Shown: positions 20,685-30,912, counted from the stretch's first letter. The stretch is 64,000 bases of DNA from Tritrichomonas foetus (GCA_001839685.1 MLAK01000635.1:23043-87042); one strand, 5' to 3'. Numbers and translations are program-made. Notes: generated by a model not told the origin, from the sequence alone.

Positions 20685-21112
20685 AGAACAATAATTGGAG
20701 ATTTATTTACTCTATCAGAAAAATTATTAGAGAATAGAAAACTGTAGATTATGAAGCCAAAAATAGAATTTTTTAATAAATGTATGTATTCACACATATC
20801 TAACATTATTATTATAATTTTCCTCCGATTCATTAATTTATTTCATGAATTATTTGAGAAAGATGTTTTTATTATTATTATTTTTATTTTATTTATTTAT
20901 TTTTATTATGTGTTATTTTTACAATCTTTGGATATTACATGAAATGGGAAAAAAAGCTATATTTTCAAAAATATGAAAGTTATATAACTGTTATATAGTC
21001 AAAAATAAAATCGTAGGATTTAGAATTAGATTTTCCGTTTAATTAATTTATTTCTATTAAAAACAATATTTAAACATGATCCAACAAACAAAATAAACAA
21101 TATATAAATAAA
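20685..21112. other. Spacer between convergent genes
   Basis: AT-rich; a 63-codon Ile/Phe-rich frame at 20751 is explained by base composition. TTTATT/AATAAA-type words near 20880-20900 and 21090-21110 may be 3'-end signals. Confidence 0.4.
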
Positions 21113-23215
21113 TTATTGCTTAAGAAGTGGAAGTGTTGATTGGAATTTTGTTTCCATTTGAATTCTTTGAAAAGAAGCAGATCTTGGTGACTGCTCATGT
21201 AAACTTTCATTATTGCTTCTTTTCATTTTCAAAAGATTTTTGTATTCCCTTATCGGTGATCTACAATGGCCATTTTCAATAAAATTTTTAGTTTTTCTGA
21301 TTTCTTCTTCAGCTTCTGAAATCAACAAACTTATATTTTTAAGTTGCTTCTGTCTTTTCTTTTGTTCATCAATGATTTGGCTGTTGTAACTTGTTTGAAC
21401 TTTTTCGATTAATTTCTTACTGTTTATCTTAATTTCATTCAATTCACATTTTTTCTGTTCAATTTCTTTTTGATGCTCATTTTGAATCACCGCCAATTCA
21501 ACTTTTGGTATTTCACCTTTCTTTATCTCATTTAATTGTTCAGTAAGTCGGTTTATAGTTTTTTCTTGATCATTTAGTTTCTCTTTCTTTTCGATTTTTG
21601 AGAAGATTTTGGAAAAGGTATTCAAATTTTCGCATTCAAAATGAATATTTTCGATTTTTTGACTGATCGAAATATATTGCCTTTTTGATCTTTCTAATTC
21701 AGATTGTAAAATTTGTTGATTAATATTATATTGTTCTTCTACTGCTTCGATGGCGCGACTTAATGAAAGGATTTCCAAATTTGAAGATTTCTCTAAATTG
21801 ACCACTTTCTCATCAATATTTGAATCAAGATTATGTTGTGATTCAGTTCGTCGTGGTGACTTCAATAAAGGATGAATATCTGTATTATTAAATGACCTAA
21901 TTCTATCTTGTTGTTGAGCAAGTTTTTGTTGGCGGACTTGTCTTTGTTCTTGAGTAATTTTTGTTTCATAAGAATTATTTGAAGATACTTTTGCCTCTTC
22001 CTCTTTCATTGTTTGTAGTGAAATTTGATGAGATCTTTCAATTTCATCTCTTTCAATCTGATTTTTTTCTTCAAGAAGTTGAATTTCTTTATCTTTAGAA
22101 TCTAAAGTTGATTCTGTACGGTTATTTATTTCATTTAATGCATTTTGAAGTCTCACTTCACTTTCTGCGACAATTTTTTCATTTTCTTGAATTTCTTTCT
22201 TAATTTTTTGCGAAATTCGTTTATTTTGTTTTTCGACGTGAGTAATTTTTTTATTTAATTGTTTTTCTCTTTCTTTAAATAAAGCCTCGAGTTGTTCTTT
22301 CCTTCGTTCATAGTTTGCTTGCTGTCTATTAATTGATCTCTGTAAATTTTTTTCTTGATTTTTTTTAGCAGCATCAATTTTCGAAAGTAATTCTTCTTTT
22401 TCTGAAATATATTTAGACTTTAGAGTATTCAATTCTTCAACCAATCTCAGTTTCTCACTTCTTTTTCGTTCAACTTCTTCATTGAAATTGAAACTGCTCA
22501 ATGATGTGTAATTGTCTCTTTCTATGCTATTCAAATTATTCACTCGATTGCTAAAATTGCTATTTTTTCCATTATTTGAGTTAAAATTGCTTCTGATATT
22601 GCTGAAGCTCTGGCATTCAAATTCTGCCTCTCTTTCTTTGACCGCCATTATTTGAGCATTCAAAAAGCTGTTTGTTTCTTCATAGTCTTTTTTCAATTGT
22701 ATTAATTGTTTTTTGATTTCATTTCGTTCAGCGAGCTGTGCAGAGAATTCTTTCTCTATTTGGTCTTCATAGTTGTCTCTCATCACATCAAGCGTGTTTT
22801 CCATTTCAACTTCTTCGTTGTGGTTCCTGATAATCAATTTTGTTATCCGCGTTTGATAGTCTTTGTTCAAGGCATTTATTTGGTCGGCGAGGATCTGTCG
22901 GGCGTTTGTTAGCGTTTCATCGAACGAAATTTGTTGATTTTCGATATCAAATGTCAATTCATCAATTTGCTCCTTTAATGCCTGAATTTGAAGATCGAGG
23001 GCATAGAAATGATCAGGAATAACGATTTCTTTTTCAATCGACTGTTTTAAAATTGATGCTGCTTCTGAAAAAATTGATGAAATTTCCGCATTTATCGAAT
23101 TTTCGGCTGGAAAACGAAGAAATTGAACGGGTTTCTGAAGTTGGTCGGCTAAAGAGTGGTATATAGATGATGCTGAAATGATATCTTCTTTGAGTTTTTG
23201 CTTCCTGAGTTCCAT
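21113..23215 (-). CDS. Large coiled-coil protein
   Basis: A 700-residue protein made almost wholly of heptad-repeat helix, with short breaks around residues 205-225 (Asn/Ser-rich) and 430-460 (a SPRRTESQHNLD patch that looks phosphorylatable). The C-terminus has another SP-rich stretch (EQSPRSASFQRIQ). No globular domain, motor or membrane segment. Such proteins in trichomonads often belong to the cytoskeleton (costa, axostyle, basal-body fibres), but that is inference. An Inr-like TCATTA lies 21 nt upstream of the ATG at 23215. The gene is divergent from the Pmp-like gene with 202 bp between starts. Confidence 0.78.
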   Translation of the reverse strand: MELRKQKLKEDIISASSIYHSLADQLQKPVQFLRFPAENSINAEISSIFSEAASILKQSIEKEIVIPDHFYALDLQIQALKEQIDELTFDIENQQISFDETLTNARQILADQINALNKDYQTRITKLIIRNHNEEVEMENTLDVMRDNYEDQIEKEFSAQLAERNEIKKQLIQLKKDYEETNSFLNAQIMAVKEREAEFECQSFSNIRSNFNSNNGKNSNFSNRVNNLNSIERDNYTSLSSFNFNEEVERKRSEKLRLVEELNTLKSKYISEKEELLSKIDAAKKNQEKNLQRSINRQQANYERRKEQLEALFKEREKQLNKKITHVEKQNKRISQKIKKEIQENEKIVAESEVRLQNALNEINNRTESTLDSKDKEIQLLEEKNQIERDEIERSHQISLQTMKEEEAKVSSNNSYETKITQEQRQVRQQKLAQQQDRIRSFNNTDIHPLLKSPRRTESQHNLDSNIDEKVVNLEKSSNLEILSLSRAIEAVEEQYNINQQILQSELERSKRQYISISQKIENIHFECENLNTFSKIFSKIEKKEKLNDQEKTINRLTEQLNEIKKGEIPKVELAVIQNEHQKEIEQKKCELNEIKINSKKLIEKVQTSYNSQIIDEQKKRQKQLKNISLLISEAEEEIRKTKNFIENGHCRSPIREYKNLLKMKRSNNESLHEQSPRSASFQRIQMETKFQSTLPLLKQ

Positions 23216-23232
23216 CTTTCGTTTTAATTTTG

Positions 23233-23238
23233 TAATGA
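23233..23238 (-). promoter_or_regulatory. Inr-like motif TCATTA upstream of the coiled-coil gene
   Basis: Fits TCA-pyrimidine-A/T; +1 at 23236 would give a 21-nt leader before ATG 23215. Chance occurrence cannot be excluded. Confidence 0.35.
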
Positions 23239-23417
23239 TAAGTTTTTATTTAACTTTTTCTGAAAAAATATTTTCTGAATAATATGTTATAAACTTATGA
23301 AAATCACACTTTTTGAATATCCAACCCGTTAATATTTTTTTAAGGAAATCACTAAAAAGTGGTTACATTATTCCTAATGAGTTATCGTCAGAGATATCTC
23401 CAAACCTTTTTCTTTAG

Positions 23418-24521
23418 ATGAAAAGGTCAATTTTATATTCTGAAGAAAATGATCGTTGTCATATTTGCTTGAAAGGATTCATGAATATTTCCCTTCTTTC
23501 TTTGACTCTCTTGAGTCAAACTACACTATCACCTTTCATGACATTATATTCATCATATGGAAGTAATAAATATTGCTTTCAAATAATCCATGCAAATTTG
23601 ATATTTTCCCATTTTATTCATTCTAAATATTTTGATGAAATTTTAGTGAAAGATTCTTCATTTTCTTATTTTTTATCAAATCCAATTCACTTGGTATCAG
23701 CTAATGATTTTACTGGTGTGAAAAATTCCAAAAGAATAGTAAAATCTGGAAAAAAAAATATTACTTGTACTAGTTGCACTTTTTCAAATTGTAATAGTAT
23801 CAGCAATTCTTTTGGAAGTTCTTCATATGATGCAGATGATCATGGAGGAGCGATTCTCACTTCAGGATGCAATACTTATATATGTTTCTGTATATTCACA
23901 AATAATAAAGCTACTTTTAGCGGAAGTGTAGAAATTCAAGATTCACCAATTGGAATCGTAAATGATTCTTTAATCACCAAAAGTTATGCACAAAGATTTG
24001 GTGCAATGATGCTTGATGGACACGAACACACAAATATAGGAAGTATTTATCGCACCAATATAACAATGAATAAAGCAGAAAAGTGGATTGGTGGTGTGAG
24101 GACTCAACATAATGGTGGTGTGGTAAAGGATTCTAATTTTGTGAAAAACCATGCAAATAGTTATGGCGCTTTTTGGGACTATAGCCATAAAACATCAACT
24201 CGAGAATTAGATCATATATATTTTGTAAATAATACAGCTGACGAAATAGGAGCTGGCTTTACAAGTTATCATCTTCTTTTCCAAGGAGAAGCAAAATACT
24301 GTGTTTTTTATGGAAACAGGAATTTGAATGATTTTGGTGGACGATCAATTTTGGTTCATTCCGATACTGCTCTATTGAAAGTTATGAATTGCGTATTTGA
24401 AGGGAAGAAAGACATAGAAATGCTTGCATATTTTGACACATCAAAAATCATCGAAACTGAAGAAAATTATTTCAATGGAGAGAATATGGATATGAATAAT
24501 ATTGAAGAACTATTAACTTAA
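23418..24521 (+). CDS. Pmp-like right-handed beta-helix surface protein
   Basis: A 367-residue protein with repeated short strand-turn units rich in Asn, Gly, Ser and Cys, for example CTFSNCNSISNSFGSSS, GGAILTSGCNTYICFCIF and TNNKATFSGSVEIQDSPIG. This is the pattern of the pectate-lyase-like parallel beta-helix seen in the large Pmp/beta-helix families of trichomonads. There is no C-terminal membrane span, and the N-terminus is only mildly hydrophobic, so surface location is not proven; it may be a shortened member of the family. A CCTTT word at 23405-23409, 9 nt before the ATG, resembles the M5 core promoter motif described in Trichomonas. An adhesion role would be speculation. Confidence 0.68.
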   Translation: MKRSILYSEENDRCHICLKGFMNISLLSLTLLSQTTLSPFMTLYSSYGSNKYCFQIIHANLIFSHFIHSKYFDEILVKDSSFSYFLSNPIHLVSANDFTGVKNSKRIVKSGKKNITCTSCTFSNCNSISNSFGSSSYDADDHGGAILTSGCNTYICFCIFTNNKATFSGSVEIQDSPIGIVNDSLITKSYAQRFGAMMLDGHEHTNIGSIYRTNITMNKAEKWIGGVRTQHNGGVVKDSNFVKNHANSYGAFWDYSHKTSTRELDHIYFVNNTADEIGAGFTSYHLLFQGEAKYCVFYGNRNLNDFGGRSILVHSDTALLKVMNCVFEGKKDIEMLAYFDTSKIIETEENYFNGENMDMNNIEELLT

Positions 24522-24802
24522 TAATTTTAAGTTGGGCGAGTAAGAATGTTAGTTCAAGCTTTTTTTGTTATTTGTAAATATTATATTTAGATATTTTGAT
24601 CCCTATTCATTAATATTCTTTGTAAATGTTATATTTAGATTTATTTTATTTAAAAAATCAGGACACAAGCTATGAATACATAAAATTAAGCATAAAAATC
24701 ATGAAACTATAAAAAATATATAATTAAACATTGCTTTTAGAGACATTCATATTTTCATCAAGTTTTAAATATCATTTGAATGAAATATCTTTCTGATTTT
24801 AA

Positions 24803-24897
24803 AAAGTTATTTATCTTCGATTGAGAAAACTACATTACATAATGCAGGTGAAAAGAATAAACTTGAAATTATTAAACACTTCATTCTAAGAAATCGC
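24803..24897 (+). pseudogene. Ankyrin-repeat fragment
   Basis: An open stretch of 32 codons contains TTLHNAGEKNKLEIIKHFI, a close match to the ankyrin consensus (TPLHxAAxxNxLEIVKxLI), and ends at a stop at 24898. Only one repeat survives and no start or flanking repeats are visible, so it looks like a fossil of one of the many ankyrin proteins of this lineage. A chance match is unlikely but possible. Confidence 0.5.
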
Positions 24898-25172
24898 TGA
24901 ACATTCATCATAAATAATTTATGATCAAGATCTTGATAGAATTAGACAACTTTGTTTTATTAAGGATCCATTCATGATATCCAATACACGTGCAGAGACG
25001 CCAACATATTAGCATTATTGGAAAAAACATACATTCATAATTTACGAAAAATCATGTTTCTCCAGAACATAATTTTGCCAAATTTTTGAATACAGCTTCT
25101 CAACAGGCCTGTTCATGTCCTTCGTATTTTTTTTTTTAAAAAAACACTTAATATTTGACTATAAATAAGGGC

Positions 25173-25299
25173 GTGTAATATTCCTCTGCATTACAAAAAT
25201 TGAACAAGATTGCTACAGTAAGTTTGGTCAATTCAAAATGTGAATCAGAATTTCTGGCTTCACTTTTGGCCTTAATGCAGAGGTATACTGTGTAATATT
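25173..25299. repeat. Direct repeat flanking an inverted repeat (MITE-like)
   Basis: GTGTAATATT occurs at 25173-25182 and again at 25290-25299. Just inside, CCTCTGCATTA (25183-25193) and its perfect inverse TAATGCAGAGG (25273-25283) form 11-bp arms. The left direct repeat abuts its arm exactly; on the right, 6 bases intervene. The arrangement recalls a tiny non-autonomous element with target duplication, or a hairpin. Confidence 0.5.
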
Positions 25300-25538
25300 T
25301 ATTAACAAAATAAATGCATAGAAAGCCATACTAAGTAATTCATGTTTTATGAATTGTGAAACATAAATAAATAAATGTGATTATGAATGAACTTTTAGAA
25401 TACATATTTAGCCTTTCATCTCTCTTATTCAAAATCTAGAATTGAAATAATGCAATCAATTTTGTCCGAATTCACTTTTACAATTTTTATTCAGCCTGAA
25501 TTTGATTGAACAAGACCATATAAATACAGAAACTCTTT

Positions 25539-25544
25539 TCATAA
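25539..25544 (+). promoter_or_regulatory. Inr-like motif TCATAA upstream of the HEAT-repeat gene
   Basis: Fits TCA-pyrimidine-A/T; +1 at 25541 gives a 24-nt leader to ATG 25565. Low specificity because of the motif's shortness. Confidence 0.35.
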
Positions 25545-25564
25545 AAAAGAAATAAAATAGACAA

Positions 25565-27013
25565 ATGAGCGGTGGTTCCTTCTACGTTACAAAAGGTTTC
25601 GCATCGATTGCATATGATGACTCACTTGCGCGACTTGTTTACATCGAACAACTTCCAATGATTGCCGAATGTTTAACATTTGATCATTTCAGAGCCGAAT
25701 TAGAAACCGTTCTCAAATCGATTGCTCAATTTTCGAACATGGTTACAAAATTCACAGAAGTTCTTCCATCAATTCTGGAGGAACTTTCAAAAAATGAGCA
25801 AAATAAATCATCCGCCATAAGTATCGTTTACATGGCGGGCGACAAGTTTTGCATCTCATCGGAAGAAAAATCAAGAAACTTATTTTTGAACGCCGCTGAA
25901 GAATATCTCACAAAACTCAACGATATCGAATTCGAATATAATAATTTCTTAAAACCCCAGCTACTCACCCAGATTTCAGATAATACGCTTTCCGGTAAAT
26001 TTTCGCTTTGGCGGCTGGCCCGTCTAACAGTTTTGTCGAACGATTACTCGAAATATGAAGATTTAATATTTAAAATTTTCGCTGGAAACGACATTTCGAT
26101 TTCGAACGCATCAGAAGCGCTTCCAATAATGCATCCAAACCTGGCAAGGAAATATCTCGTCAAAGCGCTGATGAGTCCATCCGACCAAACAAGAATAAAT
26201 GCAATTAAAGCGATCGAAGCCTACGATATTGATACAAACGATCAGTTCATTGCAATGGCGTTTGAAAACGAAAACAGTACCAACGTTCTTTTACGAATCT
26301 CGAAATTGCCCGCGAAATTGATTTCAGAAAATATGCTCAGGAAATTGATTAGCCATGAGGACACATCAAAGTATGCATCAAATGTTGCTCTTTCGTCGCC
26401 GTATTTCCAAAATATGCTATCGGTCTTGAAGGAAAAAGGTGGCGTCGGGTGCGAAATTAATTTGCTTGATTTCGATCTTGTTAAGAAATGCGAACCAATA
26501 CCTTTCGACTTCCTTTCGATGCTGGTTCGTGAATCAAAAGAAATAATGAAAGATTCGACGATAGATAAAATTTTGACACTTGACGAAGGTCAAGTTATGG
26601 TCAAATTACTATTCCCTCGAATGAACGAAAAAGGGAATTGGAGATCAAGATTTAATGCGATAAAGATAGGAAGAAAAATATTAGAAAGAGCTAAAGAAGG
26701 TAGACAGGAACTCGACCAAACAGATATAATGAACTTTGCAGGGTTTGTGGTAGCAATGGGCCTCGATCATGTTTATGCTGTCCGCGAAGCAACATTTAAA
26801 TTGATTAACTTATTTCCACCAAAAGATGCTCATTTTATCATCGAATCATACATTTCTATTGTTTCAACAACTGACGATTTCCAAAAACAGATATTGAAAG
26901 AGTTTTTGATGATTGCCAGAGATGTAATTGCGACTAATTATGACAGAAAGAAGATTGAAGAAGTAATGAAAAAGATAGATATGGACTATCCAAATTACTT
27001 TGATGGGAAATAA
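25565..27013 (+). CDS. PP2A regulatory subunit A (PR65)-like HEAT-repeat protein
   Basis: A 482-residue all-helical protein built of HEAT-like helix pairs. The N-terminal segment (LARLVYIEQLPMIAECL ... FRAELETVLKSIAQF) parallels the start of PR65/A, and GNWRSRFNAIKIGRKILE near residues 357-374 resembles the conserved NWRxRxxxI repeat of that scaffold. PR65 holds catalytic and B subunits of protein phosphatase 2A together. The protein is shorter than the usual 580-590 residues and quite divergent, so it could be another HEAT scaffold. Codon use is richer in GC than in many neighbours, suggesting good expression (inference). Confidence 0.62.
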   Translation: MSGGSFYVTKGFASIAYDDSLARLVYIEQLPMIAECLTFDHFRAELETVLKSIAQFSNMVTKFTEVLPSILEELSKNEQNKSSAISIVYMAGDKFCISSEEKSRNLFLNAAEEYLTKLNDIEFEYNNFLKPQLLTQISDNTLSGKFSLWRLARLTVLSNDYSKYEDLIFKIFAGNDISISNASEALPIMHPNLARKYLVKALMSPSDQTRINAIKAIEAYDIDTNDQFIAMAFENENSTNVLLRISKLPAKLISENMLRKLISHEDTSKYASNVALSSPYFQNMLSVLKEKGGVGCEINLLDFDLVKKCEPIPFDFLSMLVRESKEIMKDSTIDKILTLDEGQVMVKLLFPRMNEKGNWRSRFNAIKIGRKILERAKEGRQELDQTDIMNFAGFVVAMGLDHVYAVREATFKLINLFPPKDAHFIIESYISIVSTTDDFQKQILKEFLMIARDVIATNYDRKKIEEVMKKIDMDYPNYFDGK

Positions 27014-27490
27014 CGATCTGATGCTCAATTAACATGTTAATTTGATTCTTTTATTTTTATAAAACTTTATCATTTTGTTTGTTTCTTCTTTCTTTCTTTC
27101 ATTTTTATAAAACTTTATCATTTTGTTTGTTTTTTTGTTTCTTTCTTTCCTCGTTTGTTATTCGATTTCCGTGTTGAAATTCTTCTGGATGAATGCAACA
27201 TTTCCGGAGAACATGTTGAGGACAAGATCTCACTTTTCTATTCCAGTTATCAAATCAACAGCGATTAGTGATTTTTCATATAATCTAAGATATCACAATG
27301 ATATATGATTCAATATCAAGAATTTACTACTTTTATGAATCTATCTTTCTTTCCTAATGACGCAGTTATCCTTCATGATGAACGCCTTTATCCTTCATAT
27401 CATCTTTCTGATTCCAATTTATCATATCACATATCATGATAAAAACATTCAAAAAAATTCCATCATGCCGTTAAGAAATAAACGGTCAAA
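27014..27490. other. Spacer with a pyrimidine-rich direct repeat
   Basis: Holds the 3' end of the HEAT gene and the promoter of the next gene. A short T/C-rich repeat at 27053-27132 is listed separately. No gene. Confidence 0.4.
27053..27132. repeat. 32-bp direct repeat in a 3' flank
   Basis: A 32-bp segment at 27053-27084, beginning ATTTTTATAAAACTTTATCA, is repeated perfectly at 27101-27132, separated by a TTCT/TTTC-rich 16-nt linker. It looks like a recent tandem duplication with a 48-bp period. Confidence 0.8.
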
Positions 27491-29122
27491 ATGAGCTCCA
27501 TCGCATCTGGAAGCCGCTTTTCTCGGAAACGTAGCCCAAGTCCAACACGATCACCACGTTCAGTTTTAAATTTGGATGACCTAACCCTCGAAGACCCAGT
27601 TGACGCGGACCTCAAAATTATCCATCAAAAGGAAAAAGCAGTTTTCACCTTGAACGATGAAGTTGTCGCCTTAACATCGGTTATCAAAAACGAGACAAAC
27701 GAACAAGCAATGACGGAAAATATGAACAGAAAGCGGAAACTCAGATTAATCGATTATCAAGAAGAATTGGACCATCGAAGCGCCGAAATTTCAAAGCTTA
27801 AAGATATCTATCACGACTCCGTTACCCGAAACGTCCAGTTGCATAAACTTCTTTCATCGAACCAAGACGAAATTTTCCAACTCAATCATAACATCGAAAA
27901 CGACTTCGCCGAGTTTTCTCAGACCCTCTCGAATGAAGACGAAATTGAGAGGAACATTCCGAACGCCAGAAATGAACTCGAGGCCCTTCGCGATAATGTG
28001 AGGGTATTGAATTATTCACTACAGAGACGCCGCGATTTCGTAGACGAAGGTCTTCAGCTTCAGCACGACAAGAACAGACTTCTCGAAGAAGCTTCGCAGC
28101 AGGAATTAGTTCTGATTCCTCAAAAGGAGGAGTTGCTTTCAAAAATCAATGCTTTACAACAACGATCACTAACCGCCACAAAAGCCATCAGTTTGAATCC
28201 AGCCGACACTCTGCAAGATGAAATACGAGTAATTAATGAAATCGAACAAAGTGTTACACACATTGAAAAGCAAATTCGAAAGACAATAAATGCTGATGAA
28301 AATATGGCTGCCGAGGTAGAAAAAGTTCGTGAAGAATGTGAAGCTTTCTGTCAGGAAGTTGCAGCACGTAAGAAGAAACTGACCGTCTGGAGAGCATCAA
28401 TGCAAAATGAAGCTGATGCAATTGATCGTCGTCTCAACAAAAATGATAAATTAACAACTGGCACATCAATTGCAAGTTCAATGGCCAATATCCAACAAAA
28501 GCTTGCCCAGACTCTTGTCGACAATATCTTTACGAAACTCGAAAAGAGGAGGAAGGCAGCTGAAGCTAGGCACGAGGAGATTGACAAACTCGAAATAAAG
28601 AATCGAAATGAAAGAGAAGAACGACAAATTGAATACGAACAAAAAATGAAAAAAGTTGCGAAACTTTCTGAAGCTTATGATATTTATGAAGAAATGTTTG
28701 TGGATGTGCAATTTGGAATTGGTCAAATTGATGCATTAAAGAAAGAAATTATTGATTTGGATTTCCAAATAGCAAAGGCTAAAAGATTGAATGCTATTTG
28801 CGAAGTAAATGATCAAAAAATTAATGAAGAAAATGAAAGACTTGAACCAATTAAACATGATCTTGAAGGAAGAGAAAATACTGCAAATGAATGGGAACAA
28901 AAAATTAATGCTGAACGTGAAAGAGTCGAACAATATCAAAGTGACATTGAAAACTCAGAAAAAATGTCACTTCAAAGAGAAAAAGATACAGAAGCACTTG
29001 AAGAAGAAGCTAAACAACTTCAATCAAGATTGAACAACTTGGTGACACAAGTTGACAATCAATTTGAAGTTTTCACTGCTGAACAGGCAACTACAGCAAA
29101 AGCAAGTGCAGCAACAGCTTAA
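27491..29122 (+). CDS. Coiled-coil protein with Ser/Pro-rich head
   Basis: A 543-residue protein. The first 25 residues are basic and Ser/Pro/Arg-rich (SRKRSPSPTRSPRS), a likely phospho-regulated head. Residues about 40-515 are nearly continuous heptad coiled coil, and the end is Ala/Thr-rich. The layout resembles filament-type or CCDC39/40-like cytoskeletal proteins, but no diagnostic motif is seen. A cytoskeletal role is inference. ATG at 27491 is the first in frame. Confidence 0.75.
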   Translation: MSSIASGSRFSRKRSPSPTRSPRSVLNLDDLTLEDPVDADLKIIHQKEKAVFTLNDEVVALTSVIKNETNEQAMTENMNRKRKLRLIDYQEELDHRSAEISKLKDIYHDSVTRNVQLHKLLSSNQDEIFQLNHNIENDFAEFSQTLSNEDEIERNIPNARNELEALRDNVRVLNYSLQRRRDFVDEGLQLQHDKNRLLEEASQQELVLIPQKEELLSKINALQQRSLTATKAISLNPADTLQDEIRVINEIEQSVTHIEKQIRKTINADENMAAEVEKVREECEAFCQEVAARKKKLTVWRASMQNEADAIDRRLNKNDKLTTGTSIASSMANIQQKLAQTLVDNIFTKLEKRRKAAEARHEEIDKLEIKNRNEREERQIEYEQKMKKVAKLSEAYDIYEEMFVDVQFGIGQIDALKKEIIDLDFQIAKAKRLNAICEVNDQKINEENERLEPIKHDLEGRENTANEWEQKINAERERVEQYQSDIENSEKMSLQREKDTEALEEEAKQLQSRLNNLVTQVDNQFEVFTAEQATTAKASAATA

Positions 29123-29351
29123 GATTTTTTTGATTCGAAAAGGTTTTTTGTTGGTTCTATTTTGAAGAGAGGCATTTATTTTTTTATTTTTTAGATTGGA
29201 AAAAAGAAGGAAAACAAAATTGTTGATAGGATTTATTTTGATTTGGCAGAAATAAAACGAATAAATATACATTTTGCTAATTTCTGTTTTTATGTCTGAA
29301 TATTCTTTTTGATTTTCGTTGACAGTATTTCGAAACTAATTCTATATTGAT

Positions 29352-29520
29352 GATTAATTCTTTAATGATACACTAATTCTTTAATGATACACTAATTCTT
29401 TAATGATACACTAATTCTTTAATGATAAACTATTTCTTTAATGATAAACTATTTCTTTAATGATAAACTATTTCTTTAATGATAAACTATTTCTTTAATG
29501 ATAAACTATTTCTTTAATGA
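29352..29520. repeat. 19-bp minisatellite, about nine units of two types
   Basis: Three perfect units of CACTAATTCTTTAATGATA (plus one imperfect unit before them) are followed by five units of the variant AACTATTTCTTTAATGATA, the last one cut short by two bases. The block switch shows that the two variants expanded separately. It lies in the spacer between the convergent coiled-coil and IPK genes. Confidence 0.92.
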
Positions 29521-29608
29521 AAAAATCATTAATTCTTTGATTGATTTTTTTTTTAAATCAAATAATAACAATATTGTGAAAAAGACGAATTATAAATATT
29601 TTATTATT

Positions 29609-30721
29609 TCATTTTAGGAGTCCTTTTTCACTTAAAGCAAGCCCAACTAATGAAATTAAGCTATCAAGGCCACGAACTACTCCATCATCGTACTGTATGA
29701 CATCTTGTTCACCTCCATCTTTCTTGACATCAAAGTGAACATGAGCAAGATCAATGATTTTCACTCTCAACTCAGAATTGTTTACGCTTGCATTGTAAGC
29801 AACAAAGAGAGAGCTTGCATAGACTCTGAAACCAGGAAATTGATGCTTTGTCATGATTATGATATCTCTTACTTTGTTTAATTCCTTGTAAAAAGTCTGC
29901 AAATGTTTATCAGTGAAAAATGACCGGAAAAGATTATTTACTTCCGAAATCGATTTCTCGATATTTGGTGAGACAGGAACATTTGTATATTTAATGAATG
30001 GCTCTTCATCATCACAGCTTTCATCACTTTTATTATGACTATTATTTGTACTGTGATTTTTATTATCATTGTCATTATCATGAATAACAGCGTGATTAGT
30101 ATCATGACTAGTGCTCTCTGTCTGTGACATTTCATCATTTTTCGTGTGTGGATCATTATTATTTTCAGTTTGATTATTAGTTTGATTAACATTATCATTA
30201 GTTTGATTATCATTATTATTATTAGTTTGATTATCAGGCTTCAGAGATATAATATGTTTATTGTTTGTGTTTCCTTTTAGTGTATTTTTTATCTTATTTG
30301 TTAGTTTTGATTTTGGTGAAAGTTGACATCTTTTGAAAAAAACTGCTTCAGTCACACGAAATCCAAAATCGTGACTTGTTGTGGTATTGACTAAGTTTGA
30401 CAGCTTAGTGATCGCTCTCCTTTTAGTTCTTATGTCGAATGTTCTTGTTCCAAGTTTAATATCAACCATATTTGGTTGTGAAAAACCAGATAATAAATCC
30501 TCCAATATCAAATATTCCTCATCCCCAAGTTTCCAAGTTCCAAAATGTTTTGGAACAATTTCTTTTAATGACAATGATGAAATAAAGTGATAAATCGAAG
30601 ATTCATTATGTTTATTTATTTTTGCAATACAAGGAACATTTCCAGGATACACGACACATTGTGTCACATTATTATGCCTGTCTTTTTGTTTCTTCGGCAA
30701 GAACTCAACAAAGTCTATCAT
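29609..30721 (-). CDS. Inositol polyphosphate kinase (IPK/IP6K family)
   Basis: A 370-residue protein. The frame opens at TTG 30739, but ATG 30721 (MIDFVEFLPKKQ) is the sensible start. The family signature PNMVDIKLGTRTFD (residues 83-96) matches PxxxDxKxG, which binds the inositol phosphate; the C-terminal KIIDLAHVHFD (Asp324) corresponds to the metal-binding DFA/DFAH motif and is followed by the conserved DDGVVRGLDSLISL helix. It should phosphorylate inositol phosphates with ATP, feeding signalling and possibly pyrophosphate species; exact specificity is unknown. Between the two conserved halves sits a roughly 100-residue Asn/Thr/Asp/His-rich low-complexity insert, typical of expansions in this genome. 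Confidence 0.88.
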   Translation of the reverse strand: MIDFVEFLPKKQKDRHNNVTQCVVYPGNVPCIAKINKHNESSIYHFISSLSLKEIVPKHFGTWKLGDEEYLILEDLLSGFSQPNMVDIKLGTRTFDIRTKRRAITKLSNLVNTTTSHDFGFRVTEAVFFKRCQLSPKSKLTNKIKNTLKGNTNNKHIISLKPDNQTNNNNDNQTNDNVNQTNNQTENNNDPHTKNDEMSQTESTSHDTNHAVIHDNDNDNKNHSTNNSHNKSDESCDDEEPFIKYTNVPVSPNIEKSISEVNNLFRSFFTDKHLQTFYKELNKVRDIIIMTKHQFPGFRVYASSLFVAYNASVNNSELRVKIIDLAHVHFDVKKDGGEQDVIQYDDGVVRGLDSLISLVGLALSEKGLLK

Positions 30722-30912
30722 TGAGCTCAAAAGAAGCAAAATAGAAAAGTTTTTTATTTGCTTCTTTTTCTGTGCATATATGGCTTTAATTTCAGAAATA
30801 TGACCAGATATTTATGCAAATATTTGTATGTTTATATGGTCATTACTGAAAGAAGTCAAAAAGTTAAACAATATTATAATTTACTAACAATGAAAATCAG
30901 AAAAAATTGAAC

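Larger units (their letters stand above)
24522..25564. other. Spacer with an ankyrin fossil and a small inverted-repeat element
   Basis: About 1 kb of AT-rich DNA. Two items inside are listed separately: an ankyrin-like fragment (24803-24897) and a direct-plus-inverted repeat structure (25173-25299). The remainder shows nothing I can name. Confidence 0.4.

Noticed and set aside
20751..20942. 63-codon hydrophobic frame
   Set aside because: Poly-Ile/Phe sequence is a product of ATT/TTT-rich DNA.
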